Part shown: in pieces, positions 8,896 through 19,000 of the stretch
Position numbering within the stretch: position 1 is the stretch's first letter
Layout: the number at the start of each line of letters is the position of its first letter
Origin: BOG-908 sp965198915
GTDB lineage: Bacteria > Pseudomonadota > Alphaproteobacteria > Acetobacterales > Acetobacteraceae
DNA: 64,000 nt
Direction: 5' to 3'
NCBI GenBank assembly: GCA_965198915.1
Contig: CBDAQC010000002.1
Span: forward strand, 1,736,001 to 1,800,000
Translations under genes and position numbers: made by a program
The notes under the pieces: model-generated
What the model was told of the DNA's origin: nothing
Seen by the model: only the letters and a program-made list of their open reading frames with translations
The model's database searches: none

Positions 8896-8948
8896 TTCAG
8901 ACCCTATCTGGTGGCAGGCGGGAGAGGATTGGTGGGGTGGAAGTAAGA

Positions 8949-9190
8949 CAAGGCCTTCTTTTTTGAAAAAAGAAGCAAAAAACTTTTTTTCTGTTCGGTG
9001 TTCAGGCGGGCTGGCTTCTGTTGAAACTTCCCCGCGCTCATGAGGGACTTTCGAGGTCGACCGACTTGAGGCTCGTAGTCCTTCCAAGATCGACTCAAAG
9101 GAATGGTGGTCCGGTCGGCACGACTCACAGGAAAGAACCGCGACAGCGGAGTCAAAAGTCCTTTGCTTCTTTTCTTCCGAAAAGAAGGCC
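8949..9190. repeat. Paired AT-rich hairpin arms (family 1) filling the moxR-VWA spacer
   Basis: A left arm at 8949-8990 (CCTTCTTTTTTGAAAAAAGAAG stem region) faces a right arm at 9151-9190 in reverse orientation. The right arm is preceded by CGCGACAGCGGAGT, half of the core seen in other copies. The 160 bases between show no gene. The spacer separates two genes that normally work together and may attenuate or protect the transcript. Confidence 0.85.
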
Positions 9191-9197
9191 TTGCTCC

Positions 9198-10043
9198 CTA
9201 CCCCTCCCGCCGAGCCATAAACGCCAGCCGCTCGAACAGATGCACGTCCTGCTCGTTCTTCAGCAGCGCGCCATGCAACGGCGGGATCACCACCGTCTTC
9301 TCGCGCGTGCGCAGCGCTTCGGCCGGCATGTCCTCGATCATCAGCAGCTTAAGCCAGTCCAGCAGCTCGCTCGTCGCCGGCTTCTTCTTCAGCCCGGGCA
9401 AGTCGCGCACGCGGAAGAACATCGTCAGCGCCTCGCGCGCCAGGTCCTGCTTGATGTCCGGATAATGCGTCTGCACGATGCGCTCCATCGTCTCGCGGTC
9501 CGGGAAGCGTATGTAATGGAAGAAGCAGCGGCGCAGGAACGCGTCCGGCAGCTCCTTCTCGTTATTCGAGGTGATGATCACCACCGGACGCTGCACCGCG
9601 CGTACCGTCTCGCGCGTCTCGTACACGAAGAACTGCATGCGATCGAGTTCCAGCAGCAAGTCGTTCGGGAACTCGATGTCCGCCTTGTCGATCTCGTCGA
9701 TCAGGACCACGGATTGCTCGAGTGCCGCGAACGCATCCCATAACTTGCCGCGCACGATGTAGTTGGAGATGTCGTGCACGCGCGCATCGCCCAACTGTCC
9801 GTCGCGCAGCCGGCTCACTGCATCGTATTCGTACAGGCCCTGCTGCGCGCGCGTCGTGCTCTTCACGTGCCATTCGATCAGGGGCATGCCCAGGGCGGTC
9901 GCCACCTCGTGGGCCAGCACCGTCTTGCCGGTGCCCGGTTCGCCCTTGACCAGCAGCGGGCGCTGCAGCGCCACGGCGGCGTTCACCGCCACTTCCAGGT
10001 CGCGGGACGCGATGTAGCTTCCGGTGCTCTTGAATTCGGCCAA
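9198..10043 (-). CDS. MoxR-family AAA+ ATPase
   Basis: Cytoplasmic AAA+ ATPase of 281 residues. Walker A is GEPGTGKT (residues 35-42), Walker B is VVLIDEIDKAD, sensor 1 is VIITSNNEKELPDAF, and an arginine finger region follows in AFLRRCFFHYIRFP. MoxR ATPases act as chaperone-like partners of VWA proteins in cofactor insertion or complex maturation. The apparent start is TTG at 10043 with AGGAG upstream; no better start lies near. The CoxE-like VWA gene is downstream on the same strand, the usual pairing. Confidence 0.9.
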   Translation of the reverse strand: MAEFKSTGSYIASRDLEVAVNAAVALQRPLLVKGEPGTGKTVLAHEVATALGMPLIEWHVKSTTRAQQGLYEYDAVSRLRDGQLGDARVHDISNYIVRGKLWDAFAALEQSVVLIDEIDKADIEFPNDLLLELDRMQFFVYETRETVRAVQRPVVIITSNNEKELPDAFLRRCFFHYIRFPDRETMERIVQTHYPDIKQDLAREALTMFFRVRDLPGLKKKPATSELLDWLKLLMIEDMPAEALRTREKTVVIPPLHGALLKNEQDVHLFERLAFMARREG

Positions 10044-10068
10044 CGCGTGGTGCTCCTAAGTGGGTGAG

Positions 10069-10118
10069 GCAAGAAAGGCCTTCTTTTTTGAAAAAAAGAA
10101 GCAAAAAACTTTTGGTTC
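10069..10118 (+). repeat. AT-rich hairpin arm (family 1), single copy
   Basis: GGCAAGAAAGGCC edge, stem TTCTTTTTTG/AAAAAAAGAA, then GCAAAAAACTTTTGG. It lies between the unknown gene at 10180 and moxR. Confidence 0.85.
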
Positions 10119-10179
10119 CTGTCGATGCCAGTAGGGGTCGCGGCACGCCGGCGATTGCGCGTGTTTGGGGAACTGGCGC

Positions 10180-10905
10180 TTAGCCCAGGGCGGCCAACAG
10201 GCGGGCCGTCCCGCACATGCGTATCCAGCCGGCAAAATCGATGTCCCACCTGTGCCCGCCCGCCGTCGGTGTCTTGCCGCGCCGGCTCAGATAGCCGAGC
10301 AGCACCCCGCCGGGCCCGACCCGGACCGTGCCGGCCGCACCCGCCACGCCCACGGCCAGCAGCCGTGCCGGGCCATAAAGCCGCAGGCTGGCCTGCAATC
10401 TGGCCGCCAGCGCCTCGGTCATCGCCGCCCCGCCGTTGAACACAAAGATTTTCTCGGCCGCGGCCAGATCCTCGAACAGCTTGGCTTTCAGGAAAGCCAT
10501 CCGCCGGCAGTGGTTCAGCTTAAAGCGCGCCAGATCCACGCCGCCCTGCTGGACGAAGCTGTGCATCCTGATTCCGTATGCCAGGTCATGCGCCATAAGC
10601 TCGCCCCACGGCGCCACGTAGATCTCGGTGCGATCGGGCTCGCCGAAACCCTCCAGCCTGCGGTCCAGCAATGTGGTCAGCGTCTCTGGCGACAGCGTCA
10701 CCCATCGCAGCAACGCCAGGTGCTCGGCACCGTAACGGCGCTGCACCAGGCCGAACTCGCAATCGTCACCCAGGCTCTGGAAGCCGGACAGAAGCGCGCA
10801 GGCAGGGGCGTCCTGCACCTCGCCCACCTGCACCGGCAGGCCGACAGGGACCACGCCCTGCTCTTCCAGGCCGGCGGGGAAGCTGGGATGCAGGGGCTTG
10901 GTCAC
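10180..10905 (-). CDS. Conserved protein of unknown function (SLGDDCEFG motif)
   Basis: A 241-residue protein, apparently from a GTG at 10905, with no signal peptide and no membrane segment. It carries the distinctive string GFQSLGDDCEFGLVQRR near residue 40, followed by LLRWVTLSPETL. Later come IYVAPWGELMAHD and HCRRMAFLKAKL, and the C-terminus reads HRWDIDFAGWIRMCG. The SLGDxCEFG signature recurs in uncharacterised Acetobacteraceae proteins, some near glycosyltransferases; this is from memory, not a search. Catalytic role unknown; the conserved Asp-Cys-Glu cluster could be an active site. It lies between two single hairpin arms, downstream of the giant repeat-protein gene. Confidence 0.65.
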   Translation of the reverse strand: MTKPLHPSFPAGLEEQGVVPVGLPVQVGEVQDAPACALLSGFQSLGDDCEFGLVQRRYGAEHLALLRWVTLSPETLTTLLDRRLEGFGEPDRTEIYVAPWGELMAHDLAYGIRMHSFVQQGGVDLARFKLNHCRRMAFLKAKLFEDLAAAEKIFVFNGGAAMTEALAARLQASLRLYGPARLLAVGVAGAAGTVRVGPGGVLLGYLSRRGKTPTAGGHRWDIDFAGWIRMCGTARLLAALG

Positions 10906-10910
10906 CGCAG

Positions 10911-10953
10911 GAGAAAGGCCTTCTTTTCCGAAAAAAAGAAGCGAAAAACGTCT
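10911..10953 (+). repeat. AT-rich hairpin arm (family 1), single copy
   Basis: GGAGAAAGGCC edge, stem TTCTTTTCCGAAAAAAAGAA, then GCGAAAAACG. It is followed directly by a perfect 18-base GC-rich palindrome. Confidence 0.8.
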
Positions 10954-10971
10954 GCGGTCCTCGAGGACCGC
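10954..10971. repeat. Perfect 18-base palindrome
   Basis: GCGGTCCTCGAGGACCGC reads identically on both strands. It sits between the family 1 arm and the stop codon of the 1351-residue repeat protein, the position occupied by the GC-rich core in paired elements. It may serve as a terminator hairpin for that gene. Confidence 0.8.
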
Positions 10972-10977
10972 TGCGGG

Positions 10978-13900
10978 CTAGCCGTGATAGCTGAGCGTGG
11001 TGCCGCCGTGGCCGTCCTTGCTCAGGTGGAAACCGGCCGTGGCATAGGTGCCGGTCAGCCCCACGCTCACCGTGTGCGTGCCGTCGGTGATCGTCAGGGT
11101 GTCCAGCCCTGCCGTCTGCAGGGCGGCCAGCGAAGCGCTGGCCGGGTTCAGATCGGCGATGTCCAGGCTGTCCGCATTGCCCCAGTTGCTGATATGCGCG
11201 CCGTTCAGGTTGGCGGACAGGCCCTGGAACTCGTCGCCGGCCGGCGAGGCCCAGAACAGCATGCCGGGCTGGCTGACGCCGATCAGCGCCGGCGTGCTGC
11301 CGGCGCCCGGCACCTGCGCGGTGAAGCTGATCGTGGCGCCGCCATGGGCGTCGTGGCCCGCGGACAACTCGCCGCCAAGCGGCGTGGCGCCGGTGAAGCG
11401 ATAGTTCTGCGTGGCCGTGCTGGCCACCAGCGTGCCGCTGTTCAGGCCGACGCCGGTCAGCACCACGCCGGGCAGGTCGATCACGTCACCGGAAACCAAT
11501 CCGCTGAGCGTGCCGGCGAAGCTGGCCGGCTGGTCCAGCTTCAGCGTGCCGGTCGTGCTGGCGAAGCTGACCGTCTGGCCGGATGGCGCGCCCACGCCCA
11601 GCTCCAGTATCGCGCCGGAGTCGATCTGCAGAACGCCGGTGCCCAGAAGGGATTGCGCAAGGTAGAGGCCCGTGCCGCGCGCCTCTATCGTGCCGGAATT
11701 GGCGACCTCCGCGTAGATCTGCCCGCTGCCCACGATGTCCGCGCCGGCCAGATTGAGCAGGGGCACCTGCGGAAACAGGCCGTTGCCCGTCGGCTCCTGC
11801 AGGATGCCGCCCTGCATCGCGATCACCCCGGCATTGGTGAACACGCTCGGCCCGCTTACCGGGGCGGCGTAGTAGTCATACAGCGTCACTGCCACGGCGG
11901 AGCCCGCGCCTACGCTGAGCGTGCCGGTGTTGAGGAAACTCGCGTCGCCCAGAGCGAGGACGCCGCCCGCCGAGGCGCCCAGCGTTCCGGCATTGGTGAA
12001 GTAGGTGGAACCCAGGCTGAGCGTGCCGGCGGTGGCCGCCAGGATCTGCCCCTGGTTGACGATGCTGTCGCTCCACTGGCCGTAGCCGGCATTGCCGAGC
12101 GTGCCCGCCGTGCCGGACAGGTTCAGCAAGCTGGCCGGGCCGAGCGTCAGTTGCACACCCGGCGCCGCGTCGAACTCGGGTGCCGCCAGCTTCTGACCGG
12201 CATAGAGCTGCGCGGCACTGCCGAGCGAGATCTGCGCCGCGATCGTCTCGCTTCCCGTCGCCAGCAGCCTGGATTGCGCACCGGTCACCAATATGGTGCC
12301 CGGCTTGCCGCCGGACGCGCCGTTGACGGTGATGCCGCCGGAGACGGCAAGCTGGGCGAACGGCCGGCTCAGGTCGAGCGTGCCGTCATACGTCACGCCG
12401 TTCAGCGTGGCGCCGCCAGTGGGGGCCAGGCCCAGCCCGGCATCGATGATGGTGCCGTCGTCTATCGTGCCGGTCAGCGCCACGCGGCCGACCGCGCTGC
12501 CCAGGCCCACCGAGAGCGTTGCCTGGCCCAGATCGAGCGTGCCGGACACAGAGAGCGCGCCGTTAGCCAGGTTCGCCTGGCCCAGTTCCGGCAACGTCAC
12601 TGATCCGGCGATGGAGAGCTGCCCGCCAGTGACGGCGATGCTGCCGGTGTTGGCGAAATCCTGCGTGGCGATCACCAGGGTCTCGCCCTGGCCAACCGAA
12701 ATCTGACCCTGGTTGAGGAAGCCCGGACCGCCCAGGCTGAGCGTGCCGCCGGCCACCCCGGCGGTGATCGTGCCGTCATTGACGATCATGTCGCCGGCCG
12801 CCCCGGTGCCGCCCTGGCGGCCAATTGCGGCGAGCTGGCCGGCCTGGGTGATGGTGACACCAGACCCCAGCACAAGCGTGCTGCCGCCGGACTGCGTGGG
12901 GTCATGCGCCACGTCCAGCGCGGCCGCCGTGCCGCCGGCGCCGAGCAGCACATGCGCCTGGCTCAGCGTCTGCGAACCCTGGAAATCCAGCACCGCGCCG
13001 GCCCCCACAAGATCGACCGCGCCGTTCACGCCCAGGCCGTCCCGCACGCGCAGGAACGTGCCCGCTGCCGTCAGGGCGAGCGTGCCCTGGTAGGAGACCC
13101 CGTCCAACAGCGCGCCGCCCGCTGTGCCCGCAAGGAGGCCGCCGGACCGGTCCACGATCGTACCGCCGGCGATGGTGCCCGCCAGACTCAAATCCTGCAT
13201 CGCCGCCTGGAAGCTGCCGCCGAGCGTGAGCGTGGCGCCGGCATTGGCCAGCGTGCCGGCCAGGCAGATGCTGCCGCCGGTCTGGCTGACCGCGCCAAGC
13301 TGGCCGGTGCTGAACGCGCCGCCGAGCACCAGCGTGCCGCCGGAGACGGCGATCAGCCCGGTATTGGACCACGCGGGTGCCGTGCCGAACACGCCAGCCT
13401 GCTGTCCGAGCAGGACGGTCCCGCCGGTGGCCGCCGTCAGCGTGCCGGTATTGGCGAAGTCCGCTACGGAGATCACGACCGTATCGCCGCCGAAGGCGGT
13501 GATGCTGCCCTGGTTGATGATGGTGCCGTAGCCGCCCACCATCATCTGGCCGCCGGCAAACCCTGCCTTGATGCTACCCTGGTTGACCAGGGTGTCCGCC
13601 ACCCCGAAGCCCGGCACGGAGCTCCAGCCGAGCGCCTCGATCGCCGCGTTGGCACCTTGCTGGACCACGCTCGCCTGGGCGCCGAGTGTGGCTGTGGTCC
13701 CGGTGCTGGCCAGCCAGAGGTCTGTGGTGGCGATCACCGAGGCGGCGCCCGCGTTGCCGATGGCGATCTGCACCGCACCCAGCGTCTGGGTGCCGCGCAG
13801 CAGAAGCGCGCTGCCGCTGCCGGTGTCGGCGATGCTGCCAGCCCCGCCATTGGCCGAGATGACCTGCGCGCCATCCGTCAGCGTCACCCCCGCGCCGGCC

Positions 13901-15033
13901 GCGGACAGGTTCAACGCGCCCGCATACGTCACCCCGTCCAGCACGCCGGTGGCGCCGGCGAAGCTCAGCCCGCCGCCGCCATCCGTCACCTGGCCGCCAG
14001 CGATCGTGCCCGTCAGCGACAACGCGCCATAGGACGCCCCTATCCTGGACCCGGCACCGAGCGCCAGCGTGCCGCCATAGTTCTGCACCGTGCCGGCAAG
14101 CTGTATCTGGCCGGCGCTGAGCGTGACCGCGCCCAGGCCTGAGAGCAGCGAGGCGGCGAAGGTGCCACCCAGCGACAGCGTGGCCCCGGCTACGGTGATC
14201 GTGCCGGTGTTGGTGAAGCTGCCGGTGGCGATCTGCAGCGTGGCGCCGTTGCTCACGCCGATGGTGCCCTGGTTGGTGAAGGCGCCGGCACCGGTGATGG
14301 TCAGTGTCTCTCCTGCGGAAGCGGCGGTGATGGTGCCGGCGTTGACCAGGGCGCTGGGCAGGCTGCCCGTGGCTGCCGGGCCCGCGCCGCCCACCACGAT
14401 CTGCCCCTGCCCGGCCGCACCGCGCAGCCACAGGCCGGACCCCAGCGTCAGGGTGGCGGCGGACGTGGCGCCGGCGCCGGCCGCCACCGCCAGCGTGGCG
14501 GCACCTGCCTGGCCCGGCAGCGCGCCGCTGGCGCCCAGGCTGACCACCGCATTGTTCAAAGTCTGCGTGCCCACGAAATCCAGCGACGCGTAGCCGCCGG
14601 TGAGCGCGATGCTGCCCGCCCCGGACCCGCCTGCGCCAGCCAGCGACAGCCCGCCGGTGACGAACAGGCTTTCCTCAGGTGCGGCGAGCGACAATGTTCC
14701 CTGCACGGCCACGTCTGCCAGCGTGCCGCCGTTGGAGAGAAACTGCCCGCCGGACAGGGCCAGCGTTCCGCCCGCGATCTCTCCCCCGGCCAGTGCCAGC
14801 GTGCCCGCCTGAAGGGGCAGCGTGCCGCCCAGGTTCAGCACGCCGGCATCGTAGAACTCGGCGCCCGGCGCGGTCAGGTTCAGCGCGGCCACGGCACCGG
14901 TGCCGAACAGCGTCACCAAAAAGGCGCCCGGTCCGCCTATCGTGGCCGTGGTGGCGGCGGACGGCATACCGCCGCTCCAATCGGCGGCGTTGCTCCAATC
15001 GGCGGAGACGCCCGTCCAGCTATCTGTCGTCAT
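10978..15033 (-). CDS. Giant beta-strand-repeat surface protein (autotransporter-passenger-like)
   Basis: A 1351-residue protein rich in G, A, T, S and L with almost no cysteine. It is built from dozens of short imperfect beta repeats such as FTNQGTIGVSNGATLQIAT, NTGTLTAATGGTVLLG and GTIAGGTIVDRSGGLL, the pattern of autotransporter or adhesin passengers. There is no convincing N-terminal signal peptide (MTTDSWTGVSADWSNAADW) and no C-terminal beta-barrel. Instead the end contains two similar closing elements, DAHGGATISF and DGHGGTTLSYHG, plus GDVIDLPGV and ISNWGNADSLDIADL. A C-terminal type I secretion signal would fit, but no exporter is nearby. It could be a large adhesin or matrix protein; function is inferred from composition only. 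Antisense frames are long because of its codon bias. Confidence 0.8.
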   Translation of the reverse strand: MTTDSWTGVSADWSNAADWSGGMPSAATTATIGGPGAFLVTLFGTGAVAALNLTAPGAEFYDAGVLNLGGTLPLQAGTLALAGGEIAGGTLALSGGQFLSNGGTLADVAVQGTLSLAAPEESLFVTGGLSLAGAGGSGAGSIALTGGYASLDFVGTQTLNNAVVSLGASGALPGQAGAATLAVAAGAGATSAATLTLGSGLWLRGAAGQGQIVVGGAGPAATGSLPSALVNAGTITAASAGETLTITGAGAFTNQGTIGVSNGATLQIATGSFTNTGTITVAGATLSLGGTFAASLLSGLGAVTLSAGQIQLAGTVQNYGGTLALGAGSRIGASYGALSLTGTIAGGQVTDGGGGLSFAGATGVLDGVTYAGALNLSAAGAGVTLTDGAQVISANGGAGSIADTGSGSALLLRGTQTLGAVQIAIGNAGAASVIATTDLWLASTGTTATLGAQASVVQQGANAAIEALGWSSVPGFGVADTLVNQGSIKAGFAGGQMMVGGYGTIINQGSITAFGGDTVVISVADFANTGTLTAATGGTVLLGQQAGVFGTAPAWSNTGLIAVSGGTLVLGGAFSTGQLGAVSQTGGSICLAGTLANAGATLTLGGSFQAAMQDLSLAGTIAGGTIVDRSGGLLAGTAGGALLDGVSYQGTLALTAAGTFLRVRDGLGVNGAVDLVGAGAVLDFQGSQTLSQAHVLLGAGGTAAALDVAHDPTQSGGSTLVLGSGVTITQAGQLAAIGRQGGTGAAGDMIVNDGTITAGVAGGTLSLGGPGFLNQGQISVGQGETLVIATQDFANTGSIAVTGGQLSIAGSVTLPELGQANLANGALSVSGTLDLGQATLSVGLGSAVGRVALTGTIDDGTIIDAGLGLAPTGGATLNGVTYDGTLDLSRPFAQLAVSGGITVNGASGGKPGTILVTGAQSRLLATGSETIAAQISLGSAAQLYAGQKLAAPEFDAAPGVQLTLGPASLLNLSGTAGTLGNAGYGQWSDSIVNQGQILAATAGTLSLGSTYFTNAGTLGASAGGVLALGDASFLNTGTLSVGAGSAVAVTLYDYYAAPVSGPSVFTNAGVIAMQGGILQEPTGNGLFPQVPLLNLAGADIVGSGQIYAEVANSGTIEARGTGLYLAQSLLGTGVLQIDSGAILELGVGAPSGQTVSFASTTGTLKLDQPASFAGTLSGLVSGDVIDLPGVVLTGVGLNSGTLVASTATQNYRFTGATPLGGELSAGHDAHGGATISFTAQVPGAGSTPALIGVSQPGMLFWASPAGDEFQGLSANLNGAHISNWGNADSLDIADLNPASASLAALQTAGLDTLTITDGTHTVSVGLTGTYATAGFHLSKDGHGGTTLSYHG

Positions 15034-15196
15034 GCACGGTCCTGCGCGGCCGGCCCGGATGCGAGGCCCGCTTTTCGCGGCTTCGCAGGCCTTGTGGGGC
15101 CGGCTCCTTTGCGCCGGCCTTGGTGTTCACAAGGTTTAGCGGGCTTGCGCTAAGATTGGGTGAAGGCGAGTCGCGGGAGGGCAAGTGGAGAAGGGA

Positions 15197-15345
15197 AGGA
15201 AGGCCTTCTTTTTTGAAGAAAAGAAGCAAGACACTTCTACACCCCGCGCTTGCAGCGTCAGGTACGTTGCGGAACCAACGCGACTGGTGAACCGGCGTGA
15301 GGACAAAAGTTTTTTGCACCTTTTTTTCAAAAAAGAAGGCCTTCC
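15197..15345. repeat. Paired AT-rich hairpin arms (family 1) in a divergent promoter region
   Basis: Left arm 15197-15237 (CTTCTTTTTTGAAGAAAAGAAG region) and inverted right arm 15303-15345 flank a 65-base spacer without a clear long palindrome. It occupies part of the 402-base divergent gap 15034-15435 between the giant repeat protein and the DsbA-like gene. I see no other gene in that gap. Confidence 0.85.
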
Positions 15346-15435
15346 TTCCTGTCCCCCTTTCAACCTCCCGGCATATTGCGAACCGCGAGCACCCGCGCCA
15401 TGAGTCCGGCAACCCCCAGCCAAGGACCCGCCTTC

Positions 15436-16047
15436 ATGCGCCCGACCAGACGCCTGCTCCTCACCGCCACCGGCGCCCTGCTAGCCGCCTCCGCCCTGCC
15501 TGCCCGGGCGGCCGATGCCACCGATCCCCGCATGGCGGACCGTGCGGAAGGCAAGCCGGACGCGCCCGTCACGGTCACCGAGTGGTTCTCCTTCACCTGC
15601 CCGCATTGCGCCCATTTCGCCGAGGACGTGTTCCCCGAAATCAAGGCCAAGCTGATCGACACCGGCAAGCTGCGCTTCGTGTTCAAGGAATACCCGCGCG
15701 ATCAGGTTGACCTGACGGCGGCGATGGTGGCGCGCAGCCTGCCGCCGGAGCGCTACGAGGCGTTCAAGGACACGCTGTTCGCCAGCCAGGCGCGCTGGGC
15801 CTACGACCGCAGCAAGGACCCCAAGGACGAGCTGGCCAAGATGGCGGCCCTGGCCGGCATGCCGCGCGAGACGTTCGACCGCGTGGTGGCCGACGACGCG
15901 CTGCGCAACGCCATCCTGGCCGACCAAAAAGTGGCCGAGGACACCTACAACATCAACTCGACACCCACCTTCATCGTGAACAACAAGGCCTATACCGGCG
16001 AGTCGGGCGTGAGCTTCAGCGCGTTCGAGAAGATGGCGGGCGTCTGA
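15436..16047 (+). CDS. DsbA-like thiol:disulfide oxidoreductase
   Basis: Exported 203-residue thioredoxin-fold protein. The start at 15436 has AAGGA nine bases upstream and opens a signal peptide RRLLLTATGALLAAS ending ARA; the twin arginine is suggestive but lacks the full Tat consensus. The active site is FTCPHCAHF near residue 54, the CPHC redox pair typical of DsbA. STPTFIVNNKAY supplies the cis-proline loop. It probably forms or handles disulfides in exported proteins. It lies 16 bp upstream of smc, an arrangement with no obvious functional link. Confidence 0.9.
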   Translation: MRPTRRLLLTATGALLAASALPARAADATDPRMADRAEGKPDAPVTVTEWFSFTCPHCAHFAEDVFPEIKAKLIDTGKLRFVFKEYPRDQVDLTAAMVARSLPPERYEAFKDTLFASQARWAYDRSKDPKDELAKMAALAGMPRETFDRVVADDALRNAILADQKVAEDTYNINSTPTFIVNNKAYTGESGVSFSAFEKMAGV

Positions 16048-16063
16048 TGCCCGCGCCGGTCCC

Positions 16064-19000
16064 GTGACGGCGCAGCTCTCCCGGCTGCGTATCGCCGGTT
16101 TCAAGAGCTTCGCCGAACCGGTCAGCCTGGACATCCTGCCAGGGCTGACCGGCATCGTGGGACCGAACGGCTGCGGCAAGTCCAACGTGGTGGAAGCACT
16201 GCGCTGGGCGATGGGCGAGACCAGCGCGCGCAGCTTGCGCGGCGGCGAGATGGACGACGTGATCTTCGCCGGCACCACGGCGCGCGCCAGCCGCAACCTG
16301 GCCGAAGTCACGATCACCCTGAACGGCGCCCTGCCGGAGCCGTATCAGAACGAGGCAGAGCTGCAGGTGACCCGGCGCATCGAGCGTGGCGCCGGCTCCG
16401 CCTTCCGCGCCAATGGGCGGGAGCTGCGGGCGCGCGACGTGCAGACGCTGTACGCGGATCTGGCCAGCGGCGCGCGGTCCAGCGGCATGGTCAGCCAGGG
16501 CCGCGTGGCAGCTTTGGTGAATGCCAAGCCAGAGGAGCGCCGGCAGGTGCTGGAGGAGGCCGCCGGCATCACCGGCCTGCACGCCCGCCGGCACGAGGCG
16601 GAGCTGAAGCTGCGCGCCGCCGAACAGAACCTGTCGCGCGCGGACGACCTGCGCACGCAGCTCGAGGGCGCGCAGGACGGGATGCGCAAGCAGGCGCGCC
16701 AGGCCGCGCGCTACCGCAACATCTCTACCCTGGTGCGTACGGCGGAGACGGAGCATTTGGCCGTGCTGTTCGCTTTGGCCCAGGCTGAAGCGGAGTCGGC
16801 CGAGGCGGCGCTCGCAGCGGCGCAGGCTGCCGCAAACGGCGCCCGCGTGGAGGCCGAAGCGGCCGAGGCCGCGCTGGATGGCAGCGAGGCCGCCCTGCCC
16901 GCCTTGCGCAGCGCGCTGGCCGATGCCGCCCGCGTACTTGAGCGCCGTCGTGTGGCGGCCGAGGGTCTGGCTGCCGAGGCCGAGCGCGCCGCGAAAGAGG
17001 CGGCCGAAGCCGAGGAGCGGCTGCTGGAGCTGCAGGCCGACCTGGAAGCCGCCGAACGGGTGCGGGCCGATACCGGAGTCTCGGCCGCACGGCTGGCCGG
17101 CGAGGCCGCCCGCTTGGAGACGCGCCTCGTCGCCCTGCCGCAGGAGGCCGCGGACGCGGAGGCTGGGTGCCTGGTGGCGGAAACACGCGCGAACGCGGCA
17201 CAGCTTGCCAGCAACGCGGCGTCCCACGCGGCAATGGCGGCAGACCTGGCCGCCGCCCAGGCCAGGACCATCCATGCGGCCGCCGCCGAGCGTTGCGAGG
17301 CCGCCCGGGCGCAGTACGCGCACGCCGCCGCCGATCAGGCGGGGGCCGCGGCGTCGCTAGTCCCGCCAGCCTTGATGACGGCGCAGGAGCTGCACCTGGC
17401 CGAAGAAGGGGCGGCGCTGGAAGCCGCACGGGACAGCCTGGTGCAGGCGGAACAGGCGCGCGCGGCGGCCGCGCAGGCCCATGCCGAACGGCGCAATGCG
17501 GCAGACCAGGCGGAAGCGGCTCATGCAGCCGCCGCGCACCGCGTGCGGGAGGCGGCCCAGCGCCAGGAGCGGCTTGGGCAGTCGCTTGCCGCCGCCCGGC
17601 AGGCGCTCGAGGCACTAACCGCCAGGCGGATCGGCGCCGACCGGCTGCAGGCGGCGCAGGCCGAGGCCGAAGCGGCGCTGGAGGCCGCCGAGGCGTCAGC
17701 GGAAGCGCTGGCGGACTGCGAGCGGAAGGCGGCGGCGGCGGCGGCGCTTGCGGCAGAGGCGTCCCGCGCGCAGGCCGACCTGCAGGCAGCCGCGGGCCGT
17801 GCCGCGGCGACGCTGGCCGATGCGGACAGCCGTGCCGCGCGCATCGGCAAGGAATACGTCGCCGCCCTCTCCGCCTTGCAGGACGCCGAAGCCGCCTCCC
17901 CCGATCCTTCGGAGTTGCCAGCGGCCGCGAGCGCGACAACGGAGGCGGAGGCCGCGCTGGCCCGGGCCGCCGCCGCGCTGCAGGCCGCACAGCAGGACGC
18001 GCGACTTGCCCAGGCGGGGATGGCGGCGGCCAGGCAGAGCTGTGACGCAGCACGTTCGGCGGCAGCACAGCAGGCGGGCGCCGCCGCCGGGCTGGCGCTT
18101 GCCGTGGCGGACCAGGACGACGGCAAGGCTGCCAGCGTGCTGGCCGGGATGACCGTGCCGGCGGAACTGGAAGCGGCGCTGGGTGCCGCTCTCGGCGCCG
18201 CCGCGAACGACGTATTGGCGGAGGATGCCGACCGTTTCTGGCGCTACCTGGCCCCCGGCATGGCAGCACCGGCGCTTCCCCCGGGCGCGGTGGCACTGGC
18301 CGGGCTGGTGACCGCGCCGCCCGCCCTGCACCGCGCGCTGGCCCACGTGGCGCTGCTGCCGCAGGACGCCGACGGCGACGCGATCCAGCCGGCGCTGCCG
18401 CCCGGCATGGTGGCCGTCACCCGCCAGGGCGCCTGCTGGCGGTGGGACGGCCACGTCACCCGCGCTGGCGCGCCCAACCCGGCAGCCATTCTGCTGGCGC
18501 AGCGCCGCCGCCTGGCAGAAGCGCGCACGGCCAGCCAGGCGGCGCAGGACGCGGCAGAGGCGGCGGCACACCGGCTGGACGCGCTGACGGCAGAGGCGGA
18601 GGCGGCAGAAGCCGGTGCGGTGCAAGCCCGCGCAGCGCACGACCGGGAAGGCCAGGCTGCGCGGGAGGCCGCCGACCGTCACCGTCGCGTGGCCAGCCAG
18701 GCCGCCCTGTGGGAGGCCCGGCTGGCCACTCTGCGCCCGGCCGCAAACCGTTTGCTGGCTGAGCGGGACGCGGCCGACGCGGCTGCCACCCAGGCACGCG
18801 GGGCCGTGCAGGCATTGCCGCCGGCTGCCGCGCTGGCGGAGGCCGCGGCTGCGGCGGACGCGCTTGCCCGCGGTAGCCGCGTTGCCCTGGACGAAGCGCG
18901 GGCCAGCCAGTTGGCCGCTCGCGCGAGGCTGGAGGCCGCGCGCGACACCGCTTCCGCCCTGGACCGGCAAGCTGGGGAGATCGAGGCGCGCATCGCCGCG

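Noticed and set aside
10165..12603. 812-codon plus-strand open frame opposite the giant repeat protein, and similar ones (24222-26267, 18679-20160, 16725-18296)
   Set aside because: Antisense shadows of high-GC genes; their composition is R/A/H/Q/P-rich with no domains, while the opposite strand encodes clear proteins.
15136..15423. Short ORFs containing FFKKEGL or KKAFLP-like strings (also near 9021, 20236, 28260, 31103, 42676)
   Set aside because: These peptides are translations of the AT-rich hairpin arms; the same string appears in unrelated frames wherever an arm lies, so they are repeat artefacts.
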